This document shows positions 1 through 11,310 of a stretch of 64,000 nucleotides of DNA, one piece after another. Origin of the DNA: Tachypleus tridentatus (lineage: Eukaryota > Arthropoda > Merostomata > Xiphosura > Limulidae); the NCBI RefSeq assembly GCF_004210375.1, contig NC_134829.1, forward strand, positions 54,118,107-54,182,106, given 5' to 3'. The notes under the pieces were generated by a model. The model was not told the origin of the DNA and did not search any database. It saw nothing but the letters and a program-made list of their open reading frames with translations. Positions within the stretch are counted from its first letter, which is position 1; each line of letters starts with the position of its first letter. The translations under genes were made by a program, and so were the position numbers.

Positions 1-890
1 TTGAACTTACGTACTTCACCACAACATTTTAACAATGACTTTACACATTTCAAAACAGTTTGAAAACTAAACTGATGATTGTGTTATTTGAACTTACGTA
101 CTTCACCATAACATTTTAACAATGACTTTACACATTTCAAAACAGTTTGAAAACTAAACTGATGATTGTGTTATTTGAACTTACGTACTTCACCATAACA
201 TTTCAACAATGATTTTACACATTTCAAAACAGTTTGAAAACTAAACTGATGATTGTGTTATTTGAACGTACGTACTTCACCATAACATTTCAACAATGAC
301 TTTACACATTTCAAAACAGTTTGAAAGCTAAACTGATGACTGTGTTATTTGAACTTACGTACTTCATCATAACATTTCAACAATGATTTTACACATTTCA
401 AAACAGTTTGAAAACTAAACTGATGATTGTGTTATTTGAACGTACGTACTTCACCATAACATTTCAACAATGATTTTACACATTTCAAAACAGTTTGAAA
501 ACTAAACTGATGATTGTGTTATTTGAACTTACGTACTTCACCACAACATTTTAACAATGACTTTACACATTTCAAAACAGTTTGAAAACTAAACTGATGA
601 TTGTGTTATTTGAACTTACGTACTTCACCATAACATTTCAACAATGATTTTACACATTTCAAAACAGTTTGAAAACTAAACTGATGATTGTGTTATTTGA
701 ACTTACGTACTTCACCATAACATTTTAACAATGACTTTACACATTTCAAAACAGTTTGAAAACTAAACTGATGACTGTGTTATTTGAACTTACGTACTTC
801 ACCGTAACATTTCAACAATGATTTTACACATTTCAAAACAGTTTGAAAACTAAACTGATGATTGTGTTATTTGAACTAATGAGAAATATA
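1..890. repeat. 87-bp satellite array, ten units
   Basis: Ten near-identical 87-bp units begin at 1, 88, 175, 262, 349, 436, 523, 610, 697 and 784, and a partial eleventh starts at 871. Each opens with TTGAACTTACGTACTTCACC and holds AACAATGACTTTACACATTTC. Differences between units are scattered single bases. The array runs off the left edge of the window, so its true length is unknown. The unit resembles single-copy blocks at about 2330 and 4375, from which it may have been amplified. Confidence 0.97.
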
Positions 891-939
891 TTTTATTCTT
901 TCTTTTATAAAGGTGGAAAAGAAAGAAAACCTTGAAGTT

Positions 940-1340
940 CCATGAAAAACACGAACCTTATGTTGTGTGTGATTTGTGTGAAAACACTAAATCAGAAGAT
1001 TCGTGGTTCATTTTGAAGATAAACTTTTAATCTAAAGGTAAACTATAGAATCGACTATCAAATTCTATTAATATTTTAAAACAAAGTTTGTTGGTGTTGG
1101 TGATTTGTCCTTCCTATAATATATTATTTAGAATGCTAGCTAAATTATGAACGGCTGTTAGCTTACCATTTAGTCCTCTTTAAGTAATCAGGTTTCTTGT
1201 GAACGTAACACCTACTAAAAATAAAGAAACACTAAATGCTCTGGTATTTTATTACGACAGTTTATTTTATAATTAACAAGACCAATGTTACAAAAATTAC
1301 AGAGTATATGGAATTTGTTCAGGTGTATTTTACTTATTTG
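940..1340 (+). repeat. diverged duplication block, copy 1 (alpha/gamma)
   Basis: Contains AGAAGATTCGTGGTTCA (about 998), then TTGTTGGTGTTGGTGATTTG (about 1089), then ATGAACGGCTGTTAGC, and ends with a stretch around TTTATAATTAACAAG. The same landmarks recur in the same order near 4800-5010, 6900-7115 and, more decayed, 10065-10120; the last part recurs near 7965 and 10670. This shows that the left 16 kb grew by segmental duplication. Confidence 0.7.
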
Positions 1341-1431
1341 TGATTAAACATCGGTGGGAGTGCCTACTTTGTGAATTATGAATTCACTTTCGCTTGTTTA
1401 ATTTATTAACTTATTTTATTCGCGTTTAGAA

Positions 1432-1550
1432 TGTTTTTTTTTAAAAGCAAAGCCACATCGAGCTATCTGCTGAGCCTACCGAGGGGAATCCAACACCTGA
1501 TTTTAGCGCTGAAAATCTGTAAATGTAACTCTTTACTAGCTGGGAGCTAT
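1432..1550 (-). mobile_element. SINE family 2 fragment
   Basis: On the minus strand this reads as a tRNA-like head with a B-box-like part (GGATTCCCCTCGG on that strand) followed by the family tail GGGCTC(A)GCAGATAG...GATGTGGCTTTGC and an A-rich end. It is the same family as 14748-14872. No target duplication is recognised. Confidence 0.7.
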
Positions 1551-2214
1551 TTTATTTGTTGAAACAATGAAGTGAAATATAATTGTTTCTAGTCTATTTC
1601 TACAAAGATGTGTGTGTTTTTAAGATATTATATAAATTAATATCCAAGTCGTTCCTTGACGTTTTATTATTTTTCAAACATTAACTTTATATCTATTTCT
1701 ATTTTATATTTAAATTTGAAATTATATTGTTTAATTTCTCTACTTATTTCTATTTTAAGCTTTCTTAATGTCAAGTTACTTTTCGGAAATTATTTTTCAA
1801 CATTTCATAACCAATTTTCTTAAGGATCAACATGTAAAACAATAACAGCTTCGGACCATTAAATAAAAATAAAGAGTTCAAAATTGTTGCGAACATCTAG
1901 TCGCCACATTCTGGACTTTCACAAATTTACTGAACTATGACATTTTATATTCAGACAACATCGTCATATGTCTATATGAATATTTATTTTCATTTAATTT
2001 AACGCTACAAACCACTTTAAGTACTATAAAACTTCCATAAGTTTATCCTGTACAATTAAGGTTATCCTGAATTGAATGACAATCTAAAAATTTATTTTTC
2101 CCTCTATTTCATATCAAGTAAAAAACATCTAATAAACAATAATCATAACTCAATATTTTATAGTTTAAACATTACCTTTTAATTATTTATATTAACTATA
2201 AAGTATTTGTCCAG

Positions 2215-2725
2215 TAAATGGTGACTCAGCTAAATGTATGAAGACTTAATATCACACCTTTGTTTATTTGTTTCTAACTATGACTAAGCAGATTTTCGCT
2301 ATCTGTAATCTTTAGTACTTGACCCTATCAATTCAACAATGACTTTGCAAATCTAAAATATATTTCGGACATTAAAAAATATTATTAGGATTTAAACTAG
2401 TTAGAAATTTATGGCTATCGTTTCGGATTTAAACAGAAAGGTGAAATAAACAAAACTAAACCAAAATATTCATGAAAGTCAAAATATAGGGCTACATTAA
2501 ACATAGTTTTCGTGTGTTCAGACTAAATCTGAGATTTCGTGGTTTGTATTCGTCTAATGCGGAAAATGTGTTACACATTTTATGGACAAAGTACAAAGGT
2601 GAAGTAGAAACTGTTTTTCAAGCATTCAATAGTCCAAGAATAGGAGAGTACATTAAAACAATGGCCTCTAAACCATCAGCTCTACATTATTATCCATCGA
2701 TTGCCTTTACCGTAAAATTCTAAAA
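2215..2725 (+). repeat. diverged duplication block, copy 1 (beta)
   Basis: Shares CTTTAGTACTTGACCCTATC and AACAATGACTTTGCAAATCT with 4360-4410, and the landmark AAATGTGTTACACATTTTAT with 4606-4626. A weaker third copy lies at 15690-15960. Its core resembles the 87-bp satellite unit at the start of the window. The block carries open frames of 69 and 72 codons in two copies that do not share a protein, so it looks non-coding. Confidence 0.7.
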
Positions 2726-3154
2726 GACAACATAGAATATTTAGCGTTTAAACCAATTCCCAAAATGTTAAAATTTCTCTCCATGTAAAATGTTCTCTTG
2801 ATCAGTTTTATGTTATAAAGTTCTCTATTGAGAAAAACAAAAAGATAAAACTTTCAGCACTTTAGTAAAACATGAAGAATTTACATTTACAAGAAAAACA
2901 GGAAATAAATATATATCACAAAAGTTTTGTGATTTTATGTAACGGCCCAATTGAACAGTCATTAACCTACTGCTGGTAATATATATGTATATATATATGT
3001 GTATATACACGCCCAACACAACAGACAATAAAAGGAGTCAAGGTAAGAACAGTATTTATAAAGCTTCTAATATTCAACTTTTCCATTACGTGAAACAAAG
3101 AAACAAAAATGCTATACAGATATCATATCGAAGGGGTTATGTTCCTCTTCTGTA

Positions 3155-3418
3155 GCCAAGCGTGTTAAGTCGTTCGACTCGTAATCCGAATGTCGCGGGT
3201 TCGAATCCCGGTCGCACCAACCATGCCAGCCCCTTCAGCCGTGGGAGCGTTAAAATGTTACTGTCAATCCCACTATTCGGTAGTAAAAGAGTAGCCCAAG
3301 AGTTGGCGGTGGGTGGTGATGATTAGCTGCCTTTCCTCTAACCTTACCATGCTAAATTAAGGACGGCTAGCACAGATAGCCGTCGTGTAGCTTTGCGCGA
3401 AATTCAAAAAACAAAACA
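3155..3418 (+). mobile_element. SINE family 1, full copy with target duplication
   Basis: A full tRNA-derived SINE. The head has A-box-like TAGCCAAGCGTGTTAAG and B-box GGGTTCGAATCCC, the body follows (CCCAAGAGTTGGCGGTGGGT, CTAGCACAGATAGCC), and the tail is CTTTGCGCGAAATTCAAAA plus A/C-rich sequence. A 12-bp direct repeat TCCTCTTCTGTA flanks it at 3143-3154 and 3419-3430, the mark of LINE-driven target-primed insertion. RNA polymerase III would read it from the internal boxes. The intact target duplication suggests a fairly young copy. Confidence 0.93.
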
Positions 3419-3430
3419 TCCTCTTCTGTA

Positions 3431-4259
3431 ACATAGTAAAGTGTAGTAAAATAGAGAATTGTGGCATTTACCCATTCTACAGAAACAAAAGTATTGTCAT
3501 CGAACCTTTCTCATACAAATTCTAAAAATTATACCATCGACAACGTTAGAGATCAAAGCAACGAGATTTTTTATAGCAAATTGTATTACCTTTTCTTTTC
3601 ACATCTAAGAATGACTAGATAAGTTTATATCAGCCGTAAACTTTGTTACTTAACTTACACATTCAACAACACTTAAATTTCAAACTTTTTAGCATAAACT
3701 GGTAATTGTGTAAATTTGAACTAACCACAAGTTTGTTTCACTCATCTTATTTTCATGAAATGCAAACTGCACCAAAAAGTTAAACACACCACAAAAAGCC
3801 TATTATATAATTATGTTTTCAACAACAAACCAAAAATAGTTTTAATCTGGTGACAGACCTTTCTTTAAATGAGCAAGATATTATAAAACAAACAAGTAAT
3901 AAATTTAAAATAAATGTTTGTAAATTATATTTTTATTATTTTTCTGTTTTAAAACTAACTTCTAAATCTTACCAGTGTTAACTATTGTTTCCTTTTTATC
4001 TGCGAACTATGTATCTATTGTAAATGTTTATATATACAGTGATAAACTCCTAATCAACTGAATCCTTTAAAAGTACCATAAACTTATTCTATACAGATAA
4101 AATTATGCAAAATTATACGATAACCTAAACATTTATTATTCTCTCCACTACAAATCAAGTGAGTAAAATTACAACAATAAATCTCAAACACAAGAATCAT
4201 AAGTCAATATCGTATATAGTTTAAACATTACCTTATAATAATTTAGATTAAATGAAAAG
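3431..4259. other. gene-free AT-rich DNA
   Basis: No gene is supported. The landmark AACCACAAGTTTGTTTCACT near 3723 recurs near 6820, so part of this stretch belongs to the segmental duplications. Confidence 0.5.
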
Positions 4260-5230
4260 TATTTCTCCATTAACTGATGACTCAGCAAATATATAAAGAT
4301 TTAATATGACCCCTTTGTTTATTTGTCTCTAACTATGATGAGGCAAATTTTCTTTATCTGCAATCTTTAGTACTTGACCCTATCAATTGAACAATTACTT
4401 TGCAAATCTAGATTTTAAACATTAAATAATATTTTTAAGATTTAGTTGGAAATTTATGGTTCTCGTGTCAAATATAACTTGTAAGGTGAAATAAACAAAA
4501 CTAAACCAAAAATTCATGGAAGTCAAAATACGAGGCCGAATTAGTCATAGTTCTCATGTGTCCGGAGTAATTCCTGGATTTTGTTGTTTGTGACCCTCTA
4601 ATGTGGAAAATGTGTTACACATTTTATGGATACAGGTGCAGTACAGAGGTGACAGTAAAAACCTAATGTTCAATCATACAAGAGTAGTACAAAGACAGGA
4701 TGGTGAATTAATAACCCTGTTCTCTAATCCATTAGTTCACATGAAGGATTTTTACAAAAATAAAAACAAAGAAATCATTAAAGTACCCAGGGCGAAATAT
4801 CAGGCCTTATGCATCACATGATCTCTGTGACAACACTAAATAAGAAGATTCGTGGTTCAAGAACGAAATTTATAGCTTTAAATGAAGTACAACAACGAAG
4901 ACGAAATCCCACAATTCTTTTAAAAAATGTTTGTTGGTGTTGGTGATTTGTCTTCTCTCTAATCTGTTAGCTCAAAATTGAGGATGACAGTTAAGTTATG
5001 AACGGCTATATGTAGTTAGATCTTTTCTATTTAAAATAATACGTGTGTAATTAGAACCCTTGAATAATATAAATTTTCAATGATTATTTTTGGTCTTATT
5101 TCAATGTAACACAGTTCTTAATATTATTTTAACAGTTTCGGATTAAAGACGATTTAAAGCTACACTCTAGCCTTTTATAATTATATTTTTTTGTCCTAAT
5201 TTCAATGTTACCACTTATTTTTGTGTTAGG
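4260..5230 (+). repeat. diverged duplication block, copy 2 (beta+alpha)
   Basis: Second copy of the unit: CTTTAGTACTTGACCCTATC near 4365, the TGTTACACATTTTATGGA landmark near 4610, AGAAGATTCGTGGTTCA near 4841, TGTTGGTGTTGGTGATTTG near 4930, and TTCAATGATTATTTTTGGTC near 5078. Order and orientation match copy 1 (940-1340, 2215-2725) in part. The 72-codon frame at 4603-4821 is not conserved between copies and is not supported as a gene. Confidence 0.7.
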
Positions 5231-6699
5231 AAAATATGGTAATTTCAGTTAAAAATTTGTACAATTCTTGAAAAGTACGCCAAGGGAACAATACGAGAGA
5301 TTTTGTGTGAGAGATACTTTGTATGACTTTTGATGTGTCTATAGGTTGGCGACACATGTTATGAATAAACAACTAACATTTCATTCAGACAAAAGAAATA
5401 TTACGAGTAGGCATACCCGCAGAACACAATGGACATTCTTTCTGCCTAACATTTAACTAAGGCAGGATAAACTGGGTAAACAAAGTTCACCTTTCGTTTT
5501 AACATTACCTCATGACTTTCATTTCAATGATAGAAGCTGTCAATTAGAAATTCAAATGCACCACAGTCACGTTCAATGAGAAAACTATAATCAATATTAT
5601 CCCATCAAAAGTTAATGGTTAAAATTACCATAAATCATGTTTTAACCATAAATTTGAAAGTTCCTGAATAAAGACATTTATTAATCAAAACAGAATGGTT
5701 ACGTTACTTTTTCTATTAACAACAATAATCGATATTCGACATACAACTGAAAGTTTTCAGCACTCCACACCATTTAATGTTTCTCAGGAGTTCACAAGCA
5801 AAAAACTGTTTTCAATGGTTCACATCATTCTCAATACTTTTCAACAATTCATACCCAACTCATGAACTATACTCCCAACTGAATGCCTTGTGTGACGAGG
5901 ATTTGCACCCGCGACTCTCAAATTACAAGTCGAGTGTTTTAACCACCTGGCCATGTTGGACTGAGGGGTGAACTAAATGTATTCCTCTTGCGTAAATAAT
6001 AACAGTATTCATGTTAAGAGAGTTGCAACATTTATCAATATTACAGAAGTAAAAATCATTGTCGAATCTTTCCCCTCGAACATCTAAATCCTGCACTATC
6101 TATCGTGCTATACACATAAGGATCTAGATGATTATTATATATTTGTTACCTTCACTTTTTGTTTCTAAGAATAACTACATATGTGCCTACTAGCTGTATA
6201 TCTTGGTTCTACACAATACCACTTCAATAATTATCATATAAATTTCAATTTTTTTTAACCTAAACTAGTAATTGAAGGCGGTTTTCCATGTGATATCACT
6301 GACCTTCTTCTTATAGTGGGACCACTCTCTCTCAGGATTTAACTTTGGTTGCTTCCAATTTCCTTTGTGTGTTCTGTCTGCATTTTTACCACTGTCTTCC
6401 GAGTCTTCTTCTGAGCTTTCACATCCATAACCTACTCCGAATCTTGAATTATTTCCAAAATTTGAACTACAGTGAATCATGAACTCCTATACGAAGCCTT
6501 CTTGAAATATATTCACAAAATTCTTCACTTTTTCGGCTCACGAAAATATACTATTCACGTGATCAGGCTTAAAAATATATAAATAAATATTAAGCGGAAA
6601 CTTTACATTTACCCGTAAAGTCCTGCTATCTATTGAATACAGAAGACACTATGAAAATTCGACTTTGAAATCGACTGACGTCGAAGTTGGCAGCGAAAG
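5231..6699. other. gene-free DNA with a SINE head fragment
   Basis: Apart from the SINE fragment at 5885-5965 nothing is recognised. A 71-codon minus-strand frame at 6265-6480 has acidic and basic stretches (ESSEEDSED, HYKKK) that look more protein-like than most, but no family, splice sites or neighbours support it. Confidence 0.4.
5885..5965 (-). mobile_element. SINE family 1 head fragment
   Basis: On the plus strand this shows GCACCCGCGACTCTCAAATT, then ACAAGTCGAGTG and TTAACCACCTGGCCATG, which is the reverse complement of the SINE 1 tRNA-like head (B box and A box). The body and tail are missing, so the copy is truncated. Confidence 0.75.
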
Positions 6700-7260
6700 A
6701 GTTAATCGGCAACTTTATGTTCACTGCGAAGTTTGGTACTTGACCATACCAGTTCAACAATTACTTAATAAATTTGGAATTCTTAAAATGTAAAGTGGCA
6801 ATTGTGGAACTTTGAACTAATCACAAGTTTGTTTCACTCATTTTTATAATAATATACAAACTCCACAAGAAATTAAAACCTTCATCAATTCCAAGAATCA
6901 AGCCTTATGTAATTAGTGAATCAAAATTAAATAGGAGAATTCACGGTTCATTTTCATGAAAAATTTTACAGTTGTTGGTGAGCTATAAACATAACGATAA
7001 AATCCAACTATTCGGTCAAGCATGAATATGATGGCTTTGGTGATTTCTCTTTCCTGTTATCAGTTATCCGAAATATGGAATGGAAGTTAAATTACGAACG
7101 GCTATATGTAGTTAGTATATTCTTAGCTTTACGTGAACATTAAATTTAAATTAACACGTGTATAATTAGAATCTATGAATAGTGTAGCCTTTCAATGATT
7201 TTTCTTGACCTTATTTCAACGTGACACTGTCTTTACTGCCTAAGCAGATTGTAAGGCAGA
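6700..7260 (+). repeat. diverged duplication block, copy 3 (beta+alpha)
   Basis: Holds TTTGGTACTTGACCATACCA near 6735, ATCACAAGTTTGTTTCACTC near 6818, a decayed GTGGTTCATT landmark near 6944, GGCTTTGGTGATTTCTC near 7031, ACGAACGGCTATATGTAGTT near 7096 and CTTTCAATGATTTTTCTTGA near 7190. The order is the same as in copies 1 and 2, with more change. Confidence 0.65.
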
Positions 7261-7889
7261 AAGGATGTATAACATTTTAAAACGTTTCATGAAATATGTC
7301 AGTTTATTATTTATAATAGTTTTATTCCTCACATCTTATGGAAACATAGTAATATCAAACTTGACAATGAACCTTTGTAATCAAGGTTGTTTTGTTGTTT
7401 TGAATTAAGCACAATCTGACTTTTAAGTTCAGATTAAAGACGGTTTTTAGCTAAGCTCTAGGAATTTTAGGATTTTATTTTTATAAGGCTTTTCAATATT
7501 TTAATTTACAACTAATATTTAATTTTTTAAGTTACTTTGTGTCTTAGTAGTAAACTTCAAACTAAATTTAATCTTTAAACTTGTGCTTCTCAGCTCTTGA
7601 AGTATAGTCGTGAACATATAGTAGACCTAAATAATAATGACGTGGAGATACGTTATGCTGTGGAATAGTAGGCCTACTTCCAAAGTATTCTTTAGTTACT
7701 TGAATCAACGTCTCAATATTACGTCTCTTTCGGAGATGTTGTAGAACAGATTAGTAGATCAGTCGGATAAATAAGAATTAATGTTTCTGTTAAGTTTGCA
7801 TTAAGTTCAAATTCCGTCACATGTTGTATAGGCCTAAAACTAAGAAACATTATCCAAACTATAGCTCTAACCTATAGTCATCTTCACGT
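7261..7889. other. gene-free DNA
   Basis: AT-rich, without a supported gene or recognised repeat. Confidence 0.4.
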
Positions 7890-8580
7890 AATGATGTTTT
7901 TCGTGAACGTAAGCTCCTGCTAATATAATAAGGTAATTATAAAATATTAAATACAATGGTAGCTTATTGTTACAGTTTAGTTTATAATTAATAAGTGTGA
8001 AGTCAAAAAATTACAAAGTGTTAATAATCTTCGTTTCATGTAATGTAAATAACTGTCTACAAGTTGTTGTAAAATATTTTGATTCAGCTCTAATAACTTG
8101 TAGTTAACAAATTATGAAATATATTTAATATCGTTGTTCCTGCTTTTAAAATTAAAAGCCAGGATACCTGTACATTGTATTTTATGTCTTAAAATCCCTT
8201 TTCAGTTATAAAGTAAGATACTTTGGCTTCAAAATCCACTTCTTGATATATACATATGTGGGTTGGATATGTGTACCACCTTGCTTTCCCAGTACAAAGG
8301 ACAGGATTGACTCATGACCTCTTTTCTCTGATAGTATTGGTCAGTTATCAAATTTTACTGAGTACGATATCACATTGGTTTGGTTTAGCTCTTGTGTTCA
8401 GCTTTAAACATATTGGGGCTAGTAAAAGTTGTATTGTAAGTGAAAGTACAGTATTAATGTTACAGGTACATTATTTTATTTTTAAGATATGTAAAGATAT
8501 CTGTCTGACACGAACCAGTTTATTGGTAAGAAAAGTTCAACTGTTAACCTCCTCCTGGATAACAGTTATAATGTGAGAGC
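7890..8580 (+). repeat. duplication block downstream of metallothionein-like gene 1
   Basis: The first part (GTGTTAATAATCTTCGTTTC near 8018, TGTCTACAAGTTGTTGTAAA, TTGATTCAGCTCTAATAACT) matches 10669-10790. The second part (GACTCATGACCTCTTTTCTC near 8310, TATCAAATTTTACTGAGTAC, ATCTGTCTGACACGAACCAG) matches 11875-12125. Both copies lie on the 3' side of a minus-strand metallothionein-like gene, so gene and flank were copied together. A 106-codon frame at 8256-8576 is not kept in the second copy. Confidence 0.75.
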
Positions 8581-8639
8581 AGATGAGCTATTGGATAAAA
8601 GCAGAATTACGAACATAATATAACAAGTCAAACTGTACC

Positions 8640-8760
8640 ACAAACATTTGCGATAATTGAGGATGACTAGCTGCCTTCTATATAGTTTTTGACTGTTAAA
8701 TTAGAGATGGCCAACGCAGACAGCTCTGATGTACACTTGCGCGAGATTCAAAACAAATTA
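8640..8760 (+). mobile_element. SINE family 1 body/tail fragment
   Basis: GAGGATGACTAGCTGCCTTC, AAATTAGAGATGGCCAACGC and CTTGCGCGAGATTCAAAACA match the body and tail of SINE 1. The tRNA-like head is missing or decayed beyond recognition. Confidence 0.7.
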
Positions 8761-9499
8761 AAAGACAAACGATAACAAATAACTATCAATTATCAAATTG
8801 ACAGTTTAGATATTTTACACCTAATTTCAGATTACTCTGTGATGATCAAAAAGAATTGTTATACAAAGAAACCGTGGTGTTTTTTTAAAGACCCGAATCT
8901 ACATGCTAGCCTACCTGAACTTAGTAACGTTAGAATAGAACTCCACATTCTGATGTTATAAGATGAAGACTACTGCTGACCAAAAAAAATGTTTGTACAA
9001 GAGTTTCATGTAGTCTATTTTATTAATTGAAGTTTACCAAATGTTATTCTTAAAATACACTATAGCTTCTTATATTGATTACTTGTTCACATATCTGATT
9101 GTGGCAGTCTGTTGATGGTACAAAGATTAAATTGAAAAAAACATTATAAAACCAATTAACATTTTGACTTCATTATGTTTGATGTATCTAGCTAGCTAAT
9201 TGTGTAAATAATTATCGATAATCAATTAAACATTTAAGCTTTATATCATGATATTTATCAAATTAAAAGAGAACCAACATAGATTAATCCGTATTCAGTT
9301 TGATATAGTACTAACCGTCTCTCGAGAATACAGTGAAATATATGAAAAATACACATCATATTGTTACACATTCGAGTTACGTATATCATCATCAAATTAA
9401 TTTCCTTTTGCTGTTAATTCATGCCATCAATTTACGAGTTTCAGTCAAATAATTCACGATCATTAAAAGTTCAGTAGTATGGGATGAGTCCTTTCATCT
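8761..9499. other. 3' flank of metallothionein-like gene 1
   Basis: No second gene is seen. Several segments (TGTGTAAATAATTATCGATA..., GAACCAACATAGATTAATCC, AACCGTCTCTC) match 12540-13270 downstream of the second metallothionein-like gene at a similar distance, so this is paralogous 3' flanking DNA. Confidence 0.6.
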
Positions 9500-9849
9500 T
9501 TAACACTCACAAGTGACAGTACATTTATCCTTTCCGTCTTTACAACACTTGCAGTTACAAACACATTTCATCTTTCCGTCTTCACAGCAACAGGTAACGT
9601 TACAAACGCAGCTGTTCTTCTTTCTGGCTTCTACACAATCCTGACATGACTCCTTCTTACAGTCTGGACTACAACGTGTATCTCCGCATTCACAAACGAC
9701 AGTAACTGTACATTTGTTTGTCCCCTCTTTAGCTTCTGTACAACATTGAGATGTGTCATCCTTACAGTTACAGACGCATTTCATCTTTCCATTTTCACAG
9801 CTACAAGTAACGACACATGTACAGCAGCTGTCGTCGGTCTTTAACTCAC
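9500..9849 (-). CDS. metallothionein-like cysteine-rich protein, main exon (gene 1)
   Basis: Main coding exon of a metallothionein-like protein, about 115 residues, paralogous to the gene at 13273-14186. A protein of this kind would hold Zn, Cu or Cd in thiolate clusters in the cytosol. The exon opens after an ATATAG acceptor at 9850-9851 with residues ELKTDDSCCTCVVTC and ends at a TAA. I count 30 Cys, many as CxC and CC, and there is no hydrophobic segment. Two halves repeat each other (each with GKMKCVCNC), joined by a linker with SPDCKKESCQDCVEARKK. Near the C terminus about eight residues are missing compared with gene 2, and the end is CTVTCEC. No first exon like that of gene 2 (MEKAG) was found between here and 12 kb. 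It may have a different start, or the 5' part may have been lost when other DNA inserted at about 10.8 kb. An ATG inside the exon (9782-9784) could serve as a start but would drop the first cysteine cluster. The protein class rests on composition only. Confidence 0.75.
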
Positions 9850-10659
9850 CTATATGAAAATAAACTTCAGTTACATTTTACATACAATAAAAAACTCAGC
9901 TTAATTTTTTTTAAATTACTTATATATTTGTTACTCATGTCTTTTAATAGTTTTAAAACTCGTGTTATCAGATGTCACTAATCCTAAATCGCATAAGCTG
10001 CTTCTTCTTGTCACAAATACACCTTTTAAAGATTAAATGTACAAACTAAAAGTATTCCTTAAATAATTAGGAGAAAATGTGTTCAAAATTAATGGATGGC
10101 TATACGTCGTTAACTAACAAATGGTTATGTGTATTTATCCCTTGACGTAAAAATTGAGTTAAAATTAATTTTAATTTTTGAATATTATTACCTTTCAATG
10201 ATTCTTTCTAGGCCTAATTTTAATGTCACGCTGGTTTTTATTACTTAACAAAGGGTGTCATGCCGTCAGTGGACATAATTTATTTTTAAAGTAATTAATG
10301 AATAAATAAGTCGAGGAACAATCGCTAGTTAATTTTTTATTACTTGAGCATTATCATTTGTAGAATATTAAAAATATTATAAACGGCACCAAATCCTCAA
10401 GTGAGTTATTGCATTAGAACTATATAACATTATATACTTTTGTTACTTTGCTTACTAAAGTAATTACATTAGAACAATAACAAAAGCAAGATAGAAATCT
10501 ATAGTAATAAGTAAGTAAATAGTTTCTGATGCTATGTTTTGTCGTGAGATACGATCGATAGTTTGAAGTAGAAATGGTGCTTTCCCACCCAGAGTGCAGC
10601 CTATGACGAATCTATTTCGCATAGAGGAATTAGAACCTGGTGTACATGACGAACCCTAA
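9850..10659. other. intron or upstream region of metallothionein-like gene 1
   Basis: AT-rich DNA without a convincing coding exon. The segment 10060-10260 is a decayed copy of the alpha duplication block (GATGGCTATACGTCG, CCTTTCAATGATTCTTTCTA). If gene 1 is intact, its short first exon should lie here or beyond. Confidence 0.5.
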
Positions 10660-10804
10660 ATTCTCTAATGTGTTAATAATCTTCGTTGCATATAATGTAA
10701 ATAACGGTCTACAAGTTGTAAAATATCTTGATTCAGCTCTGATAACTACTATTTAACACATTATGAAATACATGTAAGTCAATTGTTCCCAGTTTAAATG
10801 TTAC
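10660..10804 (+). repeat. duplication block (gamma), second copy
   Basis: GTGTTAATAATCTTCGTTGC, ACGGTCTACAAGTTGTAAAA and TTGATTCAGCTCTGATAACT match 8018-8120. The match stops where the unrelated coding-like segment at about 10805 starts, suggesting that segment was inserted into this duplicate. Confidence 0.75.
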
Positions 10805-11310
10805 AGAACTAGCTACCATTGCACATAAAACTGGTTCTTATGAAACAATTTGTCACAGCTCTTGATGAGGAGTCTGCAGCATCCAAGTACCTTCGAGACT
10901 TCTTACCTAAGCTGTTTGAGGTCAAAGCTGGTGTCTTCATTGGACCACAAATAAAGAAGATCCTGGAGTGCACCGAATTCCTCAAGAAGATCAGTAGGAA
11001 GGGATAAAAAGCTTGGGGCAGCTTTGTCGCAGTGGTTCGGGGATTCTTGAGCATTCACAAGGACGAAAATTATGTGGAACTGGTTGAGGTTCTGGTGAAG
11101 AACTACGTTAAAATGGGCGGCAAGATGTCCCTGAAAGTCCATATCCTTGACGTTCATCTTGATATGTTCTCAAGGAGAATATGGGAGCATACTCAGAGGA
11201 GCAAGACGAGCGCTTTCACCAAGATATACTGGATTTTGAACGTCGCTACCACGGAGCGTATAATGCAAACATGATGGTAGACTGTATTTGGTGGTTGAAA
11301 GTGGTTTACA
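10805..11310 (+). pseudogene. broken copy of an unidentified arthropod repeat-family gene
   Basis: Three overlapping plus-strand frames hold consecutive pieces of one protein: ALDEESAASKYLRDFLPKLF, then FIGPQIKKILECTEFL, then RGFLSIHKDENYVELVEVLV and MSLKVHILDVHLDMF, then GAYSEEQDERFHQDILDFER ending near NANMMVDCIWWL. I recognise this protein as one that recurs in many copies in arthropod genomes without a known role, but cannot assign it to a transposon or gene family. The copy is fragmented and not functional as it stands. It sits within the duplicated DNA between the two metallothionein-like genes and has no counterpart in the first duplicate, so it arrived after the duplication. Confidence 0.6.

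Larger units (their letters stand above)
891..3142. other. gene-free AT-rich DNA with repeat blocks
   Basis: No convincing gene is seen. The stretch holds diverged copies of blocks that recur further right (940-1340 and 2215-2725), a minus-strand SINE fragment near 1432-1550, and a short TA-rich microsatellite near 2978-3008. A 69-codon reading frame at 2514-2723 lies inside a block that recurs at 4603 with different coding, so it is not supported as a gene. Confidence 0.6.

Noticed and set aside
1-890. CRISPR-like array
   Set aside because: Units are head-to-tail without unique spacers, in an animal genome; a satellite.
3155-3230. tRNA gene (threonine-like, anticodon loop CTCGTAA)
   Set aside because: It is the head of a SINE with body, tail and target duplication; the same head recurs in about ten copies.
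2514-4821. paralogous small genes at 2514 and 4603
   Set aside because: The two frames share DNA over a short stretch but are read in ways that do not conserve protein; the block is a non-coding duplicate.
8256-8576. 106-codon plus-strand frame as a gene
   Set aside because: The duplicated copy at 11840-12140 does not keep the frame, and the composition is AT-driven.
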